Notes under the pieces: model-generated
Told to the model about the DNA's origin: nothing
Databases searched by the model: none
What the model saw: only the letters and a program-made list of their open reading frames with translations
Position numbers and translations under genes: made by a program
Assembly (NCBI RefSeq): GCF_004365705.1
Contig: NZ_SOBN01000002.1
Location: 124,001 to 188,000 of the forward strand
DNA from: Streptomyces sp. 846.5
Lineage (GTDB): Bacteria > Actinomycetota > Actinomycetes > Streptomycetales > Streptomycetaceae
Reading direction: 5' to 3'
Length of the DNA stretch: 64,000 nucleotides
In this document: piece by piece, positions 52,118 through 60,170 of the stretch
Layout of the letters: every line of letters starts with the position of its first letter
How positions within the stretch are numbered: position 1 is the first letter of the stretch

Positions 52118-53341
52118 TCAGTTGGCCGGGTCGCGCTGGATCGGGCAGCTCATGCAGCGCGGTCCGCCGCGCCCGCGCCCGAGTTCGGCGCCGGCGATGG
52201 TGACGATCTCGATGCCCTGCTTGCGCAGGTAGGTGTTGGTGGTGACATTGCGTTCGTAGCCGACGACCACGCCCGGCGACAGCGCCAGGAAGTTGCTGCC
52301 GTCGTCCCACTGCTCGCGTTCGGCGGCGCGCACGTCCTGGACCGCGGACAGGAACCTGACCTTGTCCAGGTCCAGCGCGGTGGCCAGCGACGACGCGAGG
52401 TCGGTGTCGGGGGTGACCTCGAAGCCGGTGGGCTGTCCCGTGCTGGGGGTGAGGGTCCAGGAGCGCAGCGAGTCGGCCAGCCCGGGGTAGACGGCGAACG
52501 CATCCCTGTCGATCATGGTCATCACCGTGTCGAGGTGCATGAACGCGCGGCTGCGCGGCAGCCGAACGGCGATCAGGCGGTGCGCGGCGCCGGTGGCGAA
52601 CAGCCGCTGGGCGAGTTCCTCGACGGCCTGCGGGGTGGTTCGCTCGCCCATGCCGACCATCGCGACGCCGGGAGCCAGCGAGTGGACGTCGCCGCCCTCC
52701 AGGGTGGTGCCCGGTACCGCGCCGGTGCCGTCGATCAACGGCGCCGGGGTACCGGCGAACAGCGGGTGGAAGCGGTAGATCGCGGCGCTGTGCAGGGTCT
52801 CGCGGCGCCGGGCGGGCTTGGCCATCGGGTTGACGGTGTACCGGTCGCCGATCCAGCAGGAGTTGTCGCGCGGGAACAGGTGGTTGGGCAGCGGCGGCAG
52901 CGCGAAGTCCTGCTCGCCGAGCTGGTTCCAGACCAGGCTGTGCGGGTTGGCGATCTGCAGGTCGTCCTTCAGGACACCGCCGATGAGGTACTCGGCCAGG
53001 GTCGACGCGTCCAGCTCCTGGCACAGGGCGCGAACCGGGTCGACCAGGGCGGGGCCGACCGTGCCGGGGGCGACGACCCGGTCGACGAGCCAGGTACGGG
53101 CCTCGGGCAGGTCCATGGTCCGGGCGAGGAGTTCGGCGTAGTAGTGGACGCGCACGCCGTGGTCGCGCAGCACCTGGGCGAAGGCGTCGTGCTCCTCGCG
53201 GGCGCGCTTGGCCCACAGGATGTCGTCGAAGAGCAGCTCGTCGACGTTGCGCGGGGTCAGCCGGGCCAGTTCCAGGCCGGGGCGGTGCAGGACGACCTGG
53301 CGCAGGCGGCCGGTCTCGGAGTCGACACGAAGGACGGACAT
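52118..53341 (-). CDS. arcA: arginine deiminase
   Basis: The 407-residue enzyme hydrolyses arginine to citrulline and ammonia. It has the guanidino-modifying fold motifs [28 protein letters not shown], the catalytic His in [12 protein letters not shown], and the C-terminal catalytic Cys in [12 protein letters not shown]. The length is typical. It follows the antiporter gene by 40 bp and starts the enzymatic part of the operon. Confidence 0.95.
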   Translation of the reverse strand: MSVLRVDSETGRLRQVVLHRPGLELARLTPRNVDELLFDDILWAKRAREEHDAFAQVLRDHGVRVHYYAELLARTMDLPEARTWLVDRVVAPGTVGPALVDPVRALCQELDASTLAEYLIGGVLKDDLQIANPHSLVWNQLGEQDFALPPLPNHLFPRDNSCWIGDRYTVNPMAKPARRRETLHSAAIYRFHPLFAGTPAPLIDGTGAVPGTTLEGGDVHSLAPGVAMVGMGERTTPQAVEELAQRLFATGAAHRLIAVRLPRSRAFMHLDTVMTMIDRDAFAVYPGLADSLRSWTLTPSTGQPTGFEVTPDTDLASSLATALDLDKVRFLSAVQDVRAAEREQWDDGSNFLALSPGVVVGYERNVTTNTYLRKQGIEIVTIAGAELGRGRGGPRCMSCPIQRDPAN

Positions 53342-53381
53342 GGTGGCTCCCTGTCAGAAGTGGTGCAGGACGGTGGGGTGG

Positions 53382-54923
53382 TCAGGCCGAGTGGCGGGGA
53401 CGCAGCGCGCGCCACAGCAGCTCCGGCAGACCGACCGGCCGGGTGGTACGAGCCGCGAGCTGGGCCGAAACCGGGGCCGGCGCGGTGTCCTTCGGCTCCG
53501 CGGCAGCGGCGTTGTCGGTACGGGCGGGGGCGGGCAGGGCGGTCTCGCCGTACTCGCCGCGGCCGCGCTTGAGCCAGATGTAGACCGGCACGCCGAGCAG
53601 GATCACGAACAGCCCATAGTAGACGGTCTGGTAGCCGCTGCCCTGGATGGACCAGTAGGAGAAGGCCAGGGCCAGGACGGTGACCGTCACGTCCCGGGCG
53701 AAGCGGCGCGGCGACAGGTCCCCGCGTCCGCGGACCACCAGCCAGTAGAGCTGCGCCGCGGCGGAGACCAGGTAGGGGATGACCGCGGTCAGGACGCTGA
53801 GCAGGACGATCTCGGTGAAGACCTTGGTGAAGTGGGTGTAGCTGATGACGGTGATCAGCGAGGCCAGGGCGGTCGCGGAGACGATGCCGAAGGCGGGGAC
53901 CTGCTTGGGTCCCACCGTCCTGGAGAACGCGGTCGGGAACAGTCCGTCGCGGGCCGCGGCCAGGGGCATCTCGGCGCAGATCATGGTCCAGCCGTTCAGG
54001 GCGCCCAGTCCGGAGATGATGGCGGCGACGGCCACCGCGTTGCCGGCCCAGGTGCCGCCGACGATGTTGTTGGCGGCGTCGGTGAACGGGGCGGTGGAGC
54101 TGCCCAGCGAGGCGTGCGAGACGGTTCCGAACACCGCCAGGGTGCCGAGGATGTAGATGACGGCGCAGGCCAGGGTCCCGTAGACGGTCGCCCGGGGAAC
54201 GTTGCGCTCGGGGTTGCGCACCCGGCCCGCGGCCACCGAGGCGGTCTCCAGTCCGATGTAGCTGAACAGGGCGATCGCGGAGGCGGCCGAGACGGCGCCG
54301 ATCGCCGAGGTGCCGCTGGCGTTGAAGGTGCCGAAATTCCCGGACTTCATGAACAGCAAGCCGATGCTGGCCATGAACACCAGCGGGATGAACTTCAGCA
54401 CCGTGGTGACCACCTGGACCGCGCCGATGTTGCGGATCCCGGTGAGGTTGACCAGAGCCGGGATCCACAGGCCGGTCAGGGCGATCGCGATCGATCCGGC
54501 GGTGTGGTGGCCCTTGTCGACGAAGACCTCGACGTAGCCGACCCAGGCGACCGCGATGGCCGCGTTCCCGGCCCATGCGGTGATCCAGTAGGACCAGGCC
54601 GTCAGAAAGCCGGCGAACTCGCCGAACGCCTCCTTGGCGTAGACGTAGGGGCCGCCGCTGCCGGGCACCCGCTTGGACAGCGAGCCGAAGGTCACGGCCA
54701 GGGCCAGCGCGCCGAGGGTCACCACGCCGAAGGCCACCAGCGCGATCGGTCCGAAGGGAGCAAGGGCCGAGGGCAGGGCGAACACTCCGGTGCCGATGAC
54801 GCTGCCGATGACGAGGGCGGTGGCGGCGGGCAGTCCGAAGGTCGACCGCCGGTCGGCCCCGGTGTCCGTCGCTGCCCCGCGTCCAGGCCCGGGGTGCGGG
54901 GTGGGGCTGCTGGCTCCAGACAT
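53382..54923 (-). CDS. arcD: APC-family amino acid antiporter, probable arginine/ornithine exchanger
   Basis: The 513-residue protein has about twelve helices. The APC motif is at the start (LPAATALVIGSVIGTGVFALPSAL), with GSGGPYVYAKEAFGEFAGFL. The ATG at 54923 has AGGAG seven bases before it; an upstream ATG at 54941 is less well placed. Being first in the arc operon, it should import arginine in exchange for ornithine. It is of the APC superfamily type (AdiC/ArcD2-like), and specificity is inferred from position. Confidence 0.88.
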   Translation of the reverse strand: MSGASSPTPHPGPGRGAATDTGADRRSTFGLPAATALVIGSVIGTGVFALPSALAPFGPIALVAFGVVTLGALALAVTFGSLSKRVPGSGGPYVYAKEAFGEFAGFLTAWSYWITAWAGNAAIAVAWVGYVEVFVDKGHHTAGSIAIALTGLWIPALVNLTGIRNIGAVQVVTTVLKFIPLVFMASIGLLFMKSGNFGTFNASGTSAIGAVSAASAIALFSYIGLETASVAAGRVRNPERNVPRATVYGTLACAVIYILGTLAVFGTVSHASLGSSTAPFTDAANNIVGGTWAGNAVAVAAIISGLGALNGWTMICAEMPLAAARDGLFPTAFSRTVGPKQVPAFGIVSATALASLITVISYTHFTKVFTEIVLLSVLTAVIPYLVSAAAQLYWLVVRGRGDLSPRRFARDVTVTVLALAFSYWSIQGSGYQTVYYGLFVILLGVPVYIWLKRGRGEYGETALPAPARTDNAAAAEPKDTAPAPVSAQLAARTTRPVGLPELLWRALRPRHSA

Positions 54924-54999
54924 GGCTGGGCTCCTGTTCATCCAGAGGTGGGTGGGTCGGCTGTGACGCCGCCCTTCGTGAGAGATCCTCTGGTCCCGG

Positions 55000-55044
55000 A
55001 CACGGCGCCGGGCAGGGACCAGTGGTCCCTGCCCGGCGCCGTGT
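55000..55044. repeat. large inverted repeat in the arcD-USP divergent region
   Basis: Two perfect 22-bp arms (ACACGGCGCCGGGCAGGGACCA and complement, split by a single G) form a near-continuous 45-bp palindrome. At its centre is a DosR-type core. It lies within the 313-bp divergent promoter region, 76 bp before arcD. Confidence 0.85.
55015..55029. promoter_or_regulatory. DosR-type box, centre of the arc promoter palindrome
   Basis: GGGACCAGTGGTCCC is the copy closest to the mycobacterial GGGAC-GTCCC core. It lies 91 bp before arcD. A related palindrome with the GGTCCC/GGGACC halves reversed (AGGGTCCCTGTCAGGGACCT) is at 55065-55084. Confidence 0.65.
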
Positions 55045-55128
55045 GGTCCCGGTATCGGTGTCCGAGGGTCCCTGTCAGGGACCTACCGAACCCTTTCGGC
55101 GCGGGCCGGGACCACCGGCGCATGGCCG

Positions 55129-55142
55129 GGGCCGACCGGCCC
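55129..55142. promoter_or_regulatory. DosR-type box
   Basis: GGGCCGACCGGCCC lies 94 bp before the USP gene at 55237. It is identical to the boxes at 90 and at devR. Confidence 0.6.
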
Positions 55143-55236
55143 TGGCCGCTCGGCCCCGGCCGGAGAAGCCTGGAAGGGTGGGGCTCCCGGGTGTCACCCA
55201 CCTCGGCAGACTCGCCCCGTCAAGGAGGAGAACGCC

Positions 55237-56112
55237 ATGAAACGACCCGTGATCGTCGGCGTCGACGGCTCCGCGCAGAGCATCGCGGCCGCGCACTGGG
55301 CAGCGGACGAAGCGGTGCTCCGAGGCTCGCCGCTGCGCCTGGTCTACGCCGACCCCTGGCTTCGGGCGCTGCAGAACATCGACCGGCAGAACGGCGACGA
55401 GCGGGGTTCGGCCCTGCGCATGCTCGCCCAGGTGCAGGCCGAGCTCCAGGAGCGCTGTCCGACGCTCTCCATCGACCTGGCCCTGGTCCAGGGACAGGTC
55501 GTCGAAGCGCTGGTGAAGACGGCCCACGACGGCGAGATCACCGTTCTTGGATCGCGCGGACTGGGCGGCTTCGCCGAGCTGCTGCTCGGCTCCGTCAGCC
55601 TGGCCACCGCCGCCCGGGTCGACGTGCCGCTCATCGTGCTCCGTCCCGGGACGGGACCGGGAACCGAGCAGCAGCGCACTGCCACGTCCCAGATCCTGGT
55701 GGGCCTGGACGCCTACGACCCCTCCGAGGCGGTCCTGGACTTCGCCTTCGCCGAAGCCGCCCTGCGGGGCGCCCGGATCCGGGTCGTGCACGGCTGGGCC
55801 CTCCCGCCGAGCTGGTCCTCCCTCGGTTGGACGCCGCCGCTGGTACAGACCCCGGACCTGGAGGCTGCCGAGGCCGCCCAGCTCGCGAAGGCGATGCTCA
55901 GCTGGCGCGACAAGTTCCCCGACACCGAGGTCGCCGAGGCCGTACGCCTCGGCGGTGGGGCGGCGGCGCTGGTGGAGGCCTCCGACCGGGCCGACCTGGT
56001 CGTGGTCGGTCGCCGGGCCCGCCCGCACGGCGCCGGCCTGCGCCTCGGGGCGGTCGCCCACGCGGTGCTGCACCACGCCAAGGCTCCGGTCGCCGTCGTC
56101 CCGCACCCCTGA
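55237..56112 (+). CDS. universal stress protein, tandem domains
   Basis: The 291-residue protein has domain 1 with VDGSAQSIAAAHWAADEA and an intact ATP signature (GSRGLGGFAELLLGS). Domain 2 (ILVGLDAYDPSEAVLDFAFAEAA) has the changed loop GRRARPHGAGLRLGA and HHAKAPVAVVPHP. A GGAGG-type ribosome site precedes the ATG. It is monocistronic, closed by a strong terminator. Confidence 0.92.
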   Translation: MKRPVIVGVDGSAQSIAAAHWAADEAVLRGSPLRLVYADPWLRALQNIDRQNGDERGSALRMLAQVQAELQERCPTLSIDLALVQGQVVEALVKTAHDGEITVLGSRGLGGFAELLLGSVSLATAARVDVPLIVLRPGTGPGTEQQRTATSQILVGLDAYDPSEAVLDFAFAEAALRGARIRVVHGWALPPSWSSLGWTPPLVQTPDLEAAEAAQLAKAMLSWRDKFPDTEVAEAVRLGGGAAALVEASDRADLVVVGRRARPHGAGLRLGAVAHAVLHHAKAPVAVVPHP

Positions 56113-56128
56113 CCATCCCGCGCGCCTG

Positions 56129-56177
56129 AGACATGGTTCCGGGCACCGACCTGAGGTCGGTGCCCGGAACCATGTCT
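56129..56177. terminator. bidirectional stem-loop terminator
   Basis: Perfect 23-bp arms around TGA lie between convergent genes ending at 56112 and 56200. Confidence 0.9.
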
Positions 56178-56199
56178 CTCCTCGCCGTCACCGCAGCTG

Positions 56200-57213
56200 T
56201 TACCGCAGGTCGAAGACCAGGCGCGCGGTCACCTTGCCGGCGAGCACCTCCTCGAAGCACGCGTTCACGTCCTCCAGGCGGCGGCTCTCGCGGATCACCC
56301 GGGTCCGGCCGAGAGCGTGCAGTCGGAACACCTCGGCCAGATCCTGCCGGGTGCCGACGATGGAGCCGACCACCGAGGTGCCGTTGAGGACGGTGTCGAA
56401 GACCGGCAGCTCCAGCTTCCCGCCGGCCGGCAGCGCGACCAGGACCAGGACTCCGCCGCGGCGCAGCGAGGCGTACGCGGCCTGGAACGAGTCGTTGCTG
56501 ACGGCCAGGGAGACGGCGGCATGGGCTCCCCCGAGCCTGGCCGTCTCGGCGGCCACGTCCTGGACCCGGGCGTCGATCACATGGTCGGCGCCCAGCTCAC
56601 GGGCCAGAGCCAGCTTCTCGTCGGTGACGTCCACCGCGACGGTCTCCGCTCCGGCGATCCGCGCGTACTGCAGCGCGAGGTGGCCCAGGCCGCCGATGCC
56701 GGAGATCAGCACCCGGGTGCCCGGACGCGCTCCGGAGAGCTTCACCGCCTTGTAGGCGGTGACGCCCGCGCAGCTCAGCGGGGCGGCGTCGAGCGGGTCC
56801 AGTCCCTGCGGCACCTTGACCACGTAGTCGCCGTGGGCCAGCGCGTACTGCGCATAGCCGCCGTCGACGGAGTAGCCGCTGTTGCGCTGTGCCAGGCACA
56901 GGGTCTCGCAGCCCGACACGCACTGGTCGCAGTGGCCGCAGGCCTCCGCCAGCCACGGGATGGCGACGCGGTCGCCGACCTCGACGAACCTGACCCGGTC
57001 ACCGACCGCCTCGACGATGCCGACGCCCTCGTGGCCGGGTACGAACGGCAGCGCGGGCCGGACCGGCCAGTCGCCGCGGGCGGCGTGGATGTCGGTGTGG
57101 CACAGGCCGCACGTCTCGATCCGGACCCGCACCTGCTGCGCGGCGGGTTCGGGCAGCGGGCGGTCCTCGATGACGAGCGGGGCAGTGAAGTCCCTGACGA
57201 CTGCGGCTTTCAT
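56200..57213 (-). CDS. adhP: AdhP-type zinc alcohol dehydrogenase
   Basis: The 337-residue enzyme has catalytic zinc motifs CGLCHTDIHAARGDWPV and PGHEGVGIVE, structural cysteines CGHCDQCVSGCETLC, the signature NSGYSVDGGYAQYA, and the NAD motif ISGIGGLGHLA. This pattern is that of ethanol-active AdhP. GGGAG precedes the ATG at 57213; a longer in-frame start at 57231 exists. It likely acts with AdhE in ethanol/acetaldehyde balance. A perfect DosR-type box lies 97 bp upstream. Confidence 0.92.
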   Translation of the reverse strand: MKAAVVRDFTAPLVIEDRPLPEPAAQQVRVRIETCGLCHTDIHAARGDWPVRPALPFVPGHEGVGIVEAVGDRVRFVEVGDRVAIPWLAEACGHCDQCVSGCETLCLAQRNSGYSVDGGYAQYALAHGDYVVKVPQGLDPLDAAPLSCAGVTAYKAVKLSGARPGTRVLISGIGGLGHLALQYARIAGAETVAVDVTDEKLALARELGADHVIDARVQDVAAETARLGGAHAAVSLAVSNDSFQAAYASLRRGGVLVLVALPAGGKLELPVFDTVLNGTSVVGSIVGTRQDLAEVFRLHALGRTRVIRESRRLEDVNACFEEVLAGKVTARLVFDLR

Positions 57214-57310
57214 GGCGTCTCCCATCGACACGGGTCAAGGCCCGCACCGGGTGGAGCGGGACCCCCGATCCCCTCCCCTCATCCCACCAGCCGCCGGCGC
57301 GGTCGATGGA

Positions 57311-57324
57311 GGGCCGAACGGCCC
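57311..57324. promoter_or_regulatory. DosR-type box
   Basis: GGGCCGAACGGCCC lies 97 bp before adhP. Confidence 0.6.
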
Positions 57325-57371
57325 TCAACCGGAAGCCACCCGACCCTCCCACCGGCTGAGCCGCGCGTTTG

Positions 57372-57385
57372 GGGCCGAATGGCCC
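57372..57385. promoter_or_regulatory. DosR-type box
   Basis: GGGCCGAATGGCCC lies 70 bp before the flavin-fold gene at 57456. Confidence 0.55.
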
Positions 57386-57455
57386 TGGCGTCGCCGACAG
57401 TGCGCTGTGACGATCAGGCGAAGCGGTCGCAGGGCCGCCTGACAGGAGCACCCCC

Positions 57456-57956
57456 ATGACAGCTCACCGTGAAGCCGCACAGAACTCCGCAGCGGCGCAC
57501 CACGCACCGGTTCCGGCAACGGTCCGCGGAGGCCGGACGACGCGCGCGCTCGACTCGGCGGAGGCGCTGCGTCTGCTGGGCAGTGTGGGGTTGGGGCGGA
57601 TCGTCTTCACCCAGTCCGCACTGCCGGCGATCCGCCCGGTGAACCACATCATCGACAACGGCGACATCGTCATCCGCACCCATGAGGGCGCTGCCCTCAC
57701 GCTCGTGACCGAGCAGGCAGGGGAGACGGGGGTGGTGGTCGCGTACGAGGCCGACAAGATCGATCCTGACACCCACCTCGGGTGGAGCGTCGTGGTCACC
57801 GGCTATGCCCGCCGGGTGACCGACCCGCCGTCGCTCGCCCATTACCAGCGGCTTCTGGAACCCTGGGTGGACCAGGCCATGGACTACGCCGTCTGCATCC
57901 ACCCGGAGATCATCACCGGTTTTCGCCTTGCCGAGAGCACCAGTCCACTGGATTGA
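57456..57956 (+). CDS. pyridoxamine 5'-phosphate oxidase-fold protein (Rv0080-like)
   Basis: The 166-residue protein has the split-barrel flavin fold of the PNPOx family: EALRLLGSVGLGRIVFTQ, PAIRPVNHIIDNGDIVIRT, VVAYEADKIDPDTHLGWSVV and VTGYARRVTDP. The DosR-regulon protein Rv0080 belongs to the same group, and relatives bind FMN or F420. AGGAG precedes the ATG. Its stop codon lies inside the 18-bp palindrome proposed as the operator of the next operon. Confidence 0.88.
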   Translation: MTAHREAAQNSAAAHHAPVPATVRGGRTTRALDSAEALRLLGSVGLGRIVFTQSALPAIRPVNHIIDNGDIVIRTHEGAALTLVTEQAGETGVVVAYEADKIDPDTHLGWSVVVTGYARRVTDPPSLAHYQRLLEPWVDQAMDYAVCIHPEIITGFRLAESTSPLD

Positions 57957-57969
57957 AGAATTCTTCAAT
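57952..57969. promoter_or_regulatory. 18-bp palindromic operator, probably of ArsR
   Basis: ATTGAAGAATTCTTCAAT is a perfect AT-rich palindrome in a 72% GC region, 18 bp before the small gene that precedes arsR. It fits the TTGA-N8-TCAA shape of ArsR-family sites. A related 16-mer occurs at 60099. Confidence 0.7.
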
Positions 57970-57987
57970 TTGATACATCATGGAGAT

Positions 57988-58191
57988 GTGGACGAGTTGA
58001 CCGAGGCGTTGATCGCACGCGTGCGGGCGGCGCGAACGGGCCTGGAGGAAGCGGTGGCCGCGCACGATTCGTGCGCGGTCTCGCTGGCCGTGGACGAGTT
58101 GGAGGAGGCACTGCGTTCGGCCCGTGAGAATGGGGTCGAGGTGCCTTCCGCCGAGGCGGATCGGGCCGATACGGAGCGGGAGAGGGGCTGA
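57988..58191 (+). CDS. small helical hypothetical protein before arsR
   Basis: The predicted 67-residue product (GTG start; GGAG lies very close) is an acidic helical protein: DELTEALIARVRAARTGLEE, then HDSCAVSLAVDELEEALRSARENGVEV. In-frame codons extend back to 57928 through the operator, so the start is uncertain. Family unknown. The five-base gap to arsR and the operator just upstream suggest co-regulation with arsR. Confidence 0.6.
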   Translation: MDELTEALIARVRAARTGLEEAVAAHDSCAVSLAVDELEEALRSARENGVEVPSAEADRADTERERG

Positions 58192-58196
58192 TCGCG

Positions 58197-58550
58197 GTGC
58201 CGGTGCCGTTGTACCAGGCGAAGGCGGAGTTCTTCAGGATGCTGGGGCATCCGGTGCGGATCCGGGTGCTGGAGCTTCTCCAGGACGGGCCGATGCCGGT
58301 GCGGGACCTGCTGGCGCAGATCGAGGTGGAGCGCTCCAACCTCTCCCAGCAGCTCGCAGTGCTCCGCAGGTCCGGGATCGTGACCGCCACCCGGGACGGC
58401 GACACCGTGGTCTACGCCCTGGCCGGCGGTGACGTGGCGGACCTGATGCGGGCCGCGCGCAGGATCCTGACGGAGCTGCTGGCCGACCAGCAGGACCTTC
58501 TGACGGAGCTGCGCGAGGCGGACCGGGAAGCGGTGGCGAGGAGCACGTGA
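58197..58550 (+). CDS. ArsR-family transcriptional regulator
   Basis: The 117-residue winged-helix protein has the family pattern FRMLGHPVRIRVLELLQDGPMPV, recognition helix VERSNLSQQLAVLRRSGIVTA and wing RDGDTVVYALA. It has no cysteine and one histidine, so the classical metal sites are absent; it may sense redox or a ligand by another means. The GTG start is preceded by AGAGGGG. Likely targets are the palindromes at 57952 and 60099, the latter in front of the hydrogenase-like operon. Confidence 0.88.
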   Translation: MPVPLYQAKAEFFRMLGHPVRIRVLELLQDGPMPVRDLLAQIEVERSNLSQQLAVLRRSGIVTATRDGDTVVYALAGGDVADLMRAARRILTELLADQQDLLTELREADREAVARST

Positions 58551-58605
58551 GTACCGCGAACGCGACCGGCAGGGCGCTGCCCGACTTCGCCGACGGAGCC
58601 GAGCG

Positions 58606-59079
58606 GTGACCCACCCCAGGCGCTGGCATCAGCCCCGCCAACCCACCGCCGCGCGTACCGAACCGGAGCACCGGCAGGCCGTACAGCAGCACACGCTCAC
58701 GCTGCCCAATACGGCGGCGTCGGTGTCGCTGGCCCGGCGCACCGCCCAGATGGCCTTCACCACCTGGGGCCTGCCCGCCACCAGCACCGTGGACGCCGCC
58801 CTACTCATCACCACCGAACTGGTCGCCAACACCGTCCGCCACGCCGCCCGGTCCCCGCAACTGGACCTGACCATCGCCCTGGACGCACAGCAGCTCACGA
58901 TCGCCGTCCATGACGAGGACCCGGTCCTGCCGCCCTGGCCGCCGACCGCCACCACCCCGGGAGGCCTGCGAGTGCTGGCGAACCTGATCCACCAGTGCGG
59001 CGGCCAGTTGAACCTGCACCCCGACTTCGCCGGCCGCGGCAAGACCGTCCGCGCCGCCCTGCCCCGAACCCCCGGCTGA
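58606..59079 (+). CDS. ATP-binding regulatory protein, anti-sigma kinase (RsbW) type
   Basis: The 157-residue protein has a GHKL ATPase fold: N-box ALLITTELVANTVRHAARSP, G1-like VHDEDPVLPPW, GGLRVLANLIHQCGG, then GRGKTVRAALP. Such stand-alone proteins phosphorylate STAS-domain antagonists and bind sigma factors. A STAS protein is encoded 512 bp downstream, so a partner-switch pair is possible. GTG start. Confidence 0.82.
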   Translation: MTHPRRWHQPRQPTAARTEPEHRQAVQQHTLTLPNTAASVSLARRTAQMAFTTWGLPATSTVDAALLITTELVANTVRHAARSPQLDLTIALDAQQLTIAVHDEDPVLPPWPPTATTPGGLRVLANLIHQCGGQLNLHPDFAGRGKTVRAALPRTPG

Positions 59080-59113
59080 CCCGCCCGAACGAACGACGAA
59101 GGAGAGGACGCCG

Positions 59114-59311
59114 GTGCGTTTCGAGGTCACCCACCACTTGCCGGGCCACAACGCCCCCACCACCACCCTGACCGACACCGACGGGGTCAACGCCCTACTG
59201 GCCCAGGCCGAGACCACCGGCGGCGCCCTGCACATCCGCCGCCACACCCCCGACCCGCAGCCCGAACCGGCCACCGCCGGGCAGGCGCCCGAAGGAGACC
59301 CGCGGCCATGA
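59114..59311 (+). CDS. small hypothetical protein
   Basis: The GTG start follows GGAGAGG. The 65-residue product (MRFEVTHHLPGHNAPTTTLT, then VNALLAQAETTGGALHIRR and a Pro-rich end) is a small alpha/beta protein of unknown family. It overlaps the next gene's ATG by 4 bp (ATGA), which supports it being translated. Confidence 0.65.
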   Translation: MRFEVTHHLPGHNAPTTTLTDTDGVNALLAQAETTGGALHIRRHTPDPQPEPATAGQAPEGDPRP

Positions 59312-59550
59312 CCGAACCCACCGGCGGTGCCCGACGCGACCTCGCGTCAGCGGACGCCGCCGCAGTCCTGGCGATGATCGCCGCCGCCGACACCGCAGCC
59401 GCGGCCCAGCAGGACGACGACGGCAGCGAGGGCGGCGGACGCCGCGCCAACAAGGGCGTCTGGATCCGGGCGGCGATCTACGTCATCGGCTTCCACGTCT
59501 TCGCCGGCTTCGTGATGCTCCTGTTCTACTTCGGCGGACACCACCACTGA
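59308..59550 (+). CDS. DUF6126 small membrane protein
   Basis: The 80-residue protein has an Ala/Asp-rich cytosolic part, then RANKGVWIRAAIYVIGFHVF and one membrane helix (AFVMLLFYF-like) ending GGHHH. This is the pattern of DUF6126 proteins in Streptomyces, whose function is unknown. It is coupled to the preceding 65-residue gene. Confidence 0.75.
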   Translation: MTEPTGGARRDLASADAAAVLAMIAAADTAAAAQQDDDGSEGGGRRANKGVWIRAAIYVIGFHVFAGFVMLLFYFGGHHH

Positions 59551-59591
59551 CCCTCCCTCAGCCACCCCATCGCCAGGAAAGCCGGCCGCGT

Positions 59592-60020
59592 ATGACGATC
59601 CAATGGCACTACGAGAACCGGCCCGGTGCAGGCGTCCTGTCCCTGACTGGCTATCTCGGCGACGAGGCCACCGCTCGCTTCGCCGGAGCCGTCGGCTGGG
59701 CCATCGCCCGCGGCGAGGGAGCGGTGATCCTGGATCTGACCGGGCTGCAGGGCTGGTCGCCCTGGGGCCGCGACTCAGTGGTGGCCGCCGCCTGGCGCCT
59801 GGCCGAACGCGGACGCCCGCTGGAACTGGCCGGACTGCCCGCCGACAGGGAGCCGTTCACCCCGCGCGCAGGGGACCCCGTGATTCGCCAGCACCCGGAC
59901 CTGGAAGCAGCACTGGCCGCCCACCCCTCCCCCGCAGTCGAACCCGACAGGCCATCGGGCGTCCCCCAGCGGTGGCGCTCGGCGGACTGGCACGACGCCG
60001 CTCCACCCGCTTCGCCGTGA
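59592..60020 (+). CDS. STAS-domain anti-sigma factor antagonist
   Basis: The 142-residue protein has a STAS fold: GVLSLTGYLGDEATARFAGA, AVILDLTGLQGWSPWGRDSV (the Ser here is at the usual phosphorylation position) and AERGRPLELAGLP. About 40 disordered C-terminal residues follow. It may be the antagonist partner of the ATPase protein at 58606 or of the PP2C regulator at 25153. Confidence 0.82.
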   Translation: MTIQWHYENRPGAGVLSLTGYLGDEATARFAGAVGWAIARGEGAVILDLTGLQGWSPWGRDSVVAAAWRLAERGRPLELAGLPADREPFTPRAGDPVIRQHPDLEAALAAHPSPAVEPDRPSGVPQRWRSADWHDAAPPASP

Positions 60021-60098
60021 CCGCACATCCCTGACTCCCCTTCACCCCTCGAACAGGACTGACGTCCATCACTGTGGCAGCTGACGACTGTCCACCAG

Positions 60099-60114
60099 TT
60101 GATAATGTCTTCAA
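60099..60114. promoter_or_regulatory. probable ArsR operator before the hydrogenase-like operon
   Basis: TTGATAATGTCTTCAA matches the palindrome at 57953-57968 at 12 of 16 positions, including both TTGA and TCAA ends. It lies 56 bp before the first hydrogenase-like gene. Confidence 0.55.
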
Positions 60115-60170
60115 TTCATCGAAGCCTGAACAACAACGCCTTCCAGCATGAAATGCGAGTCGAGGTCGCC

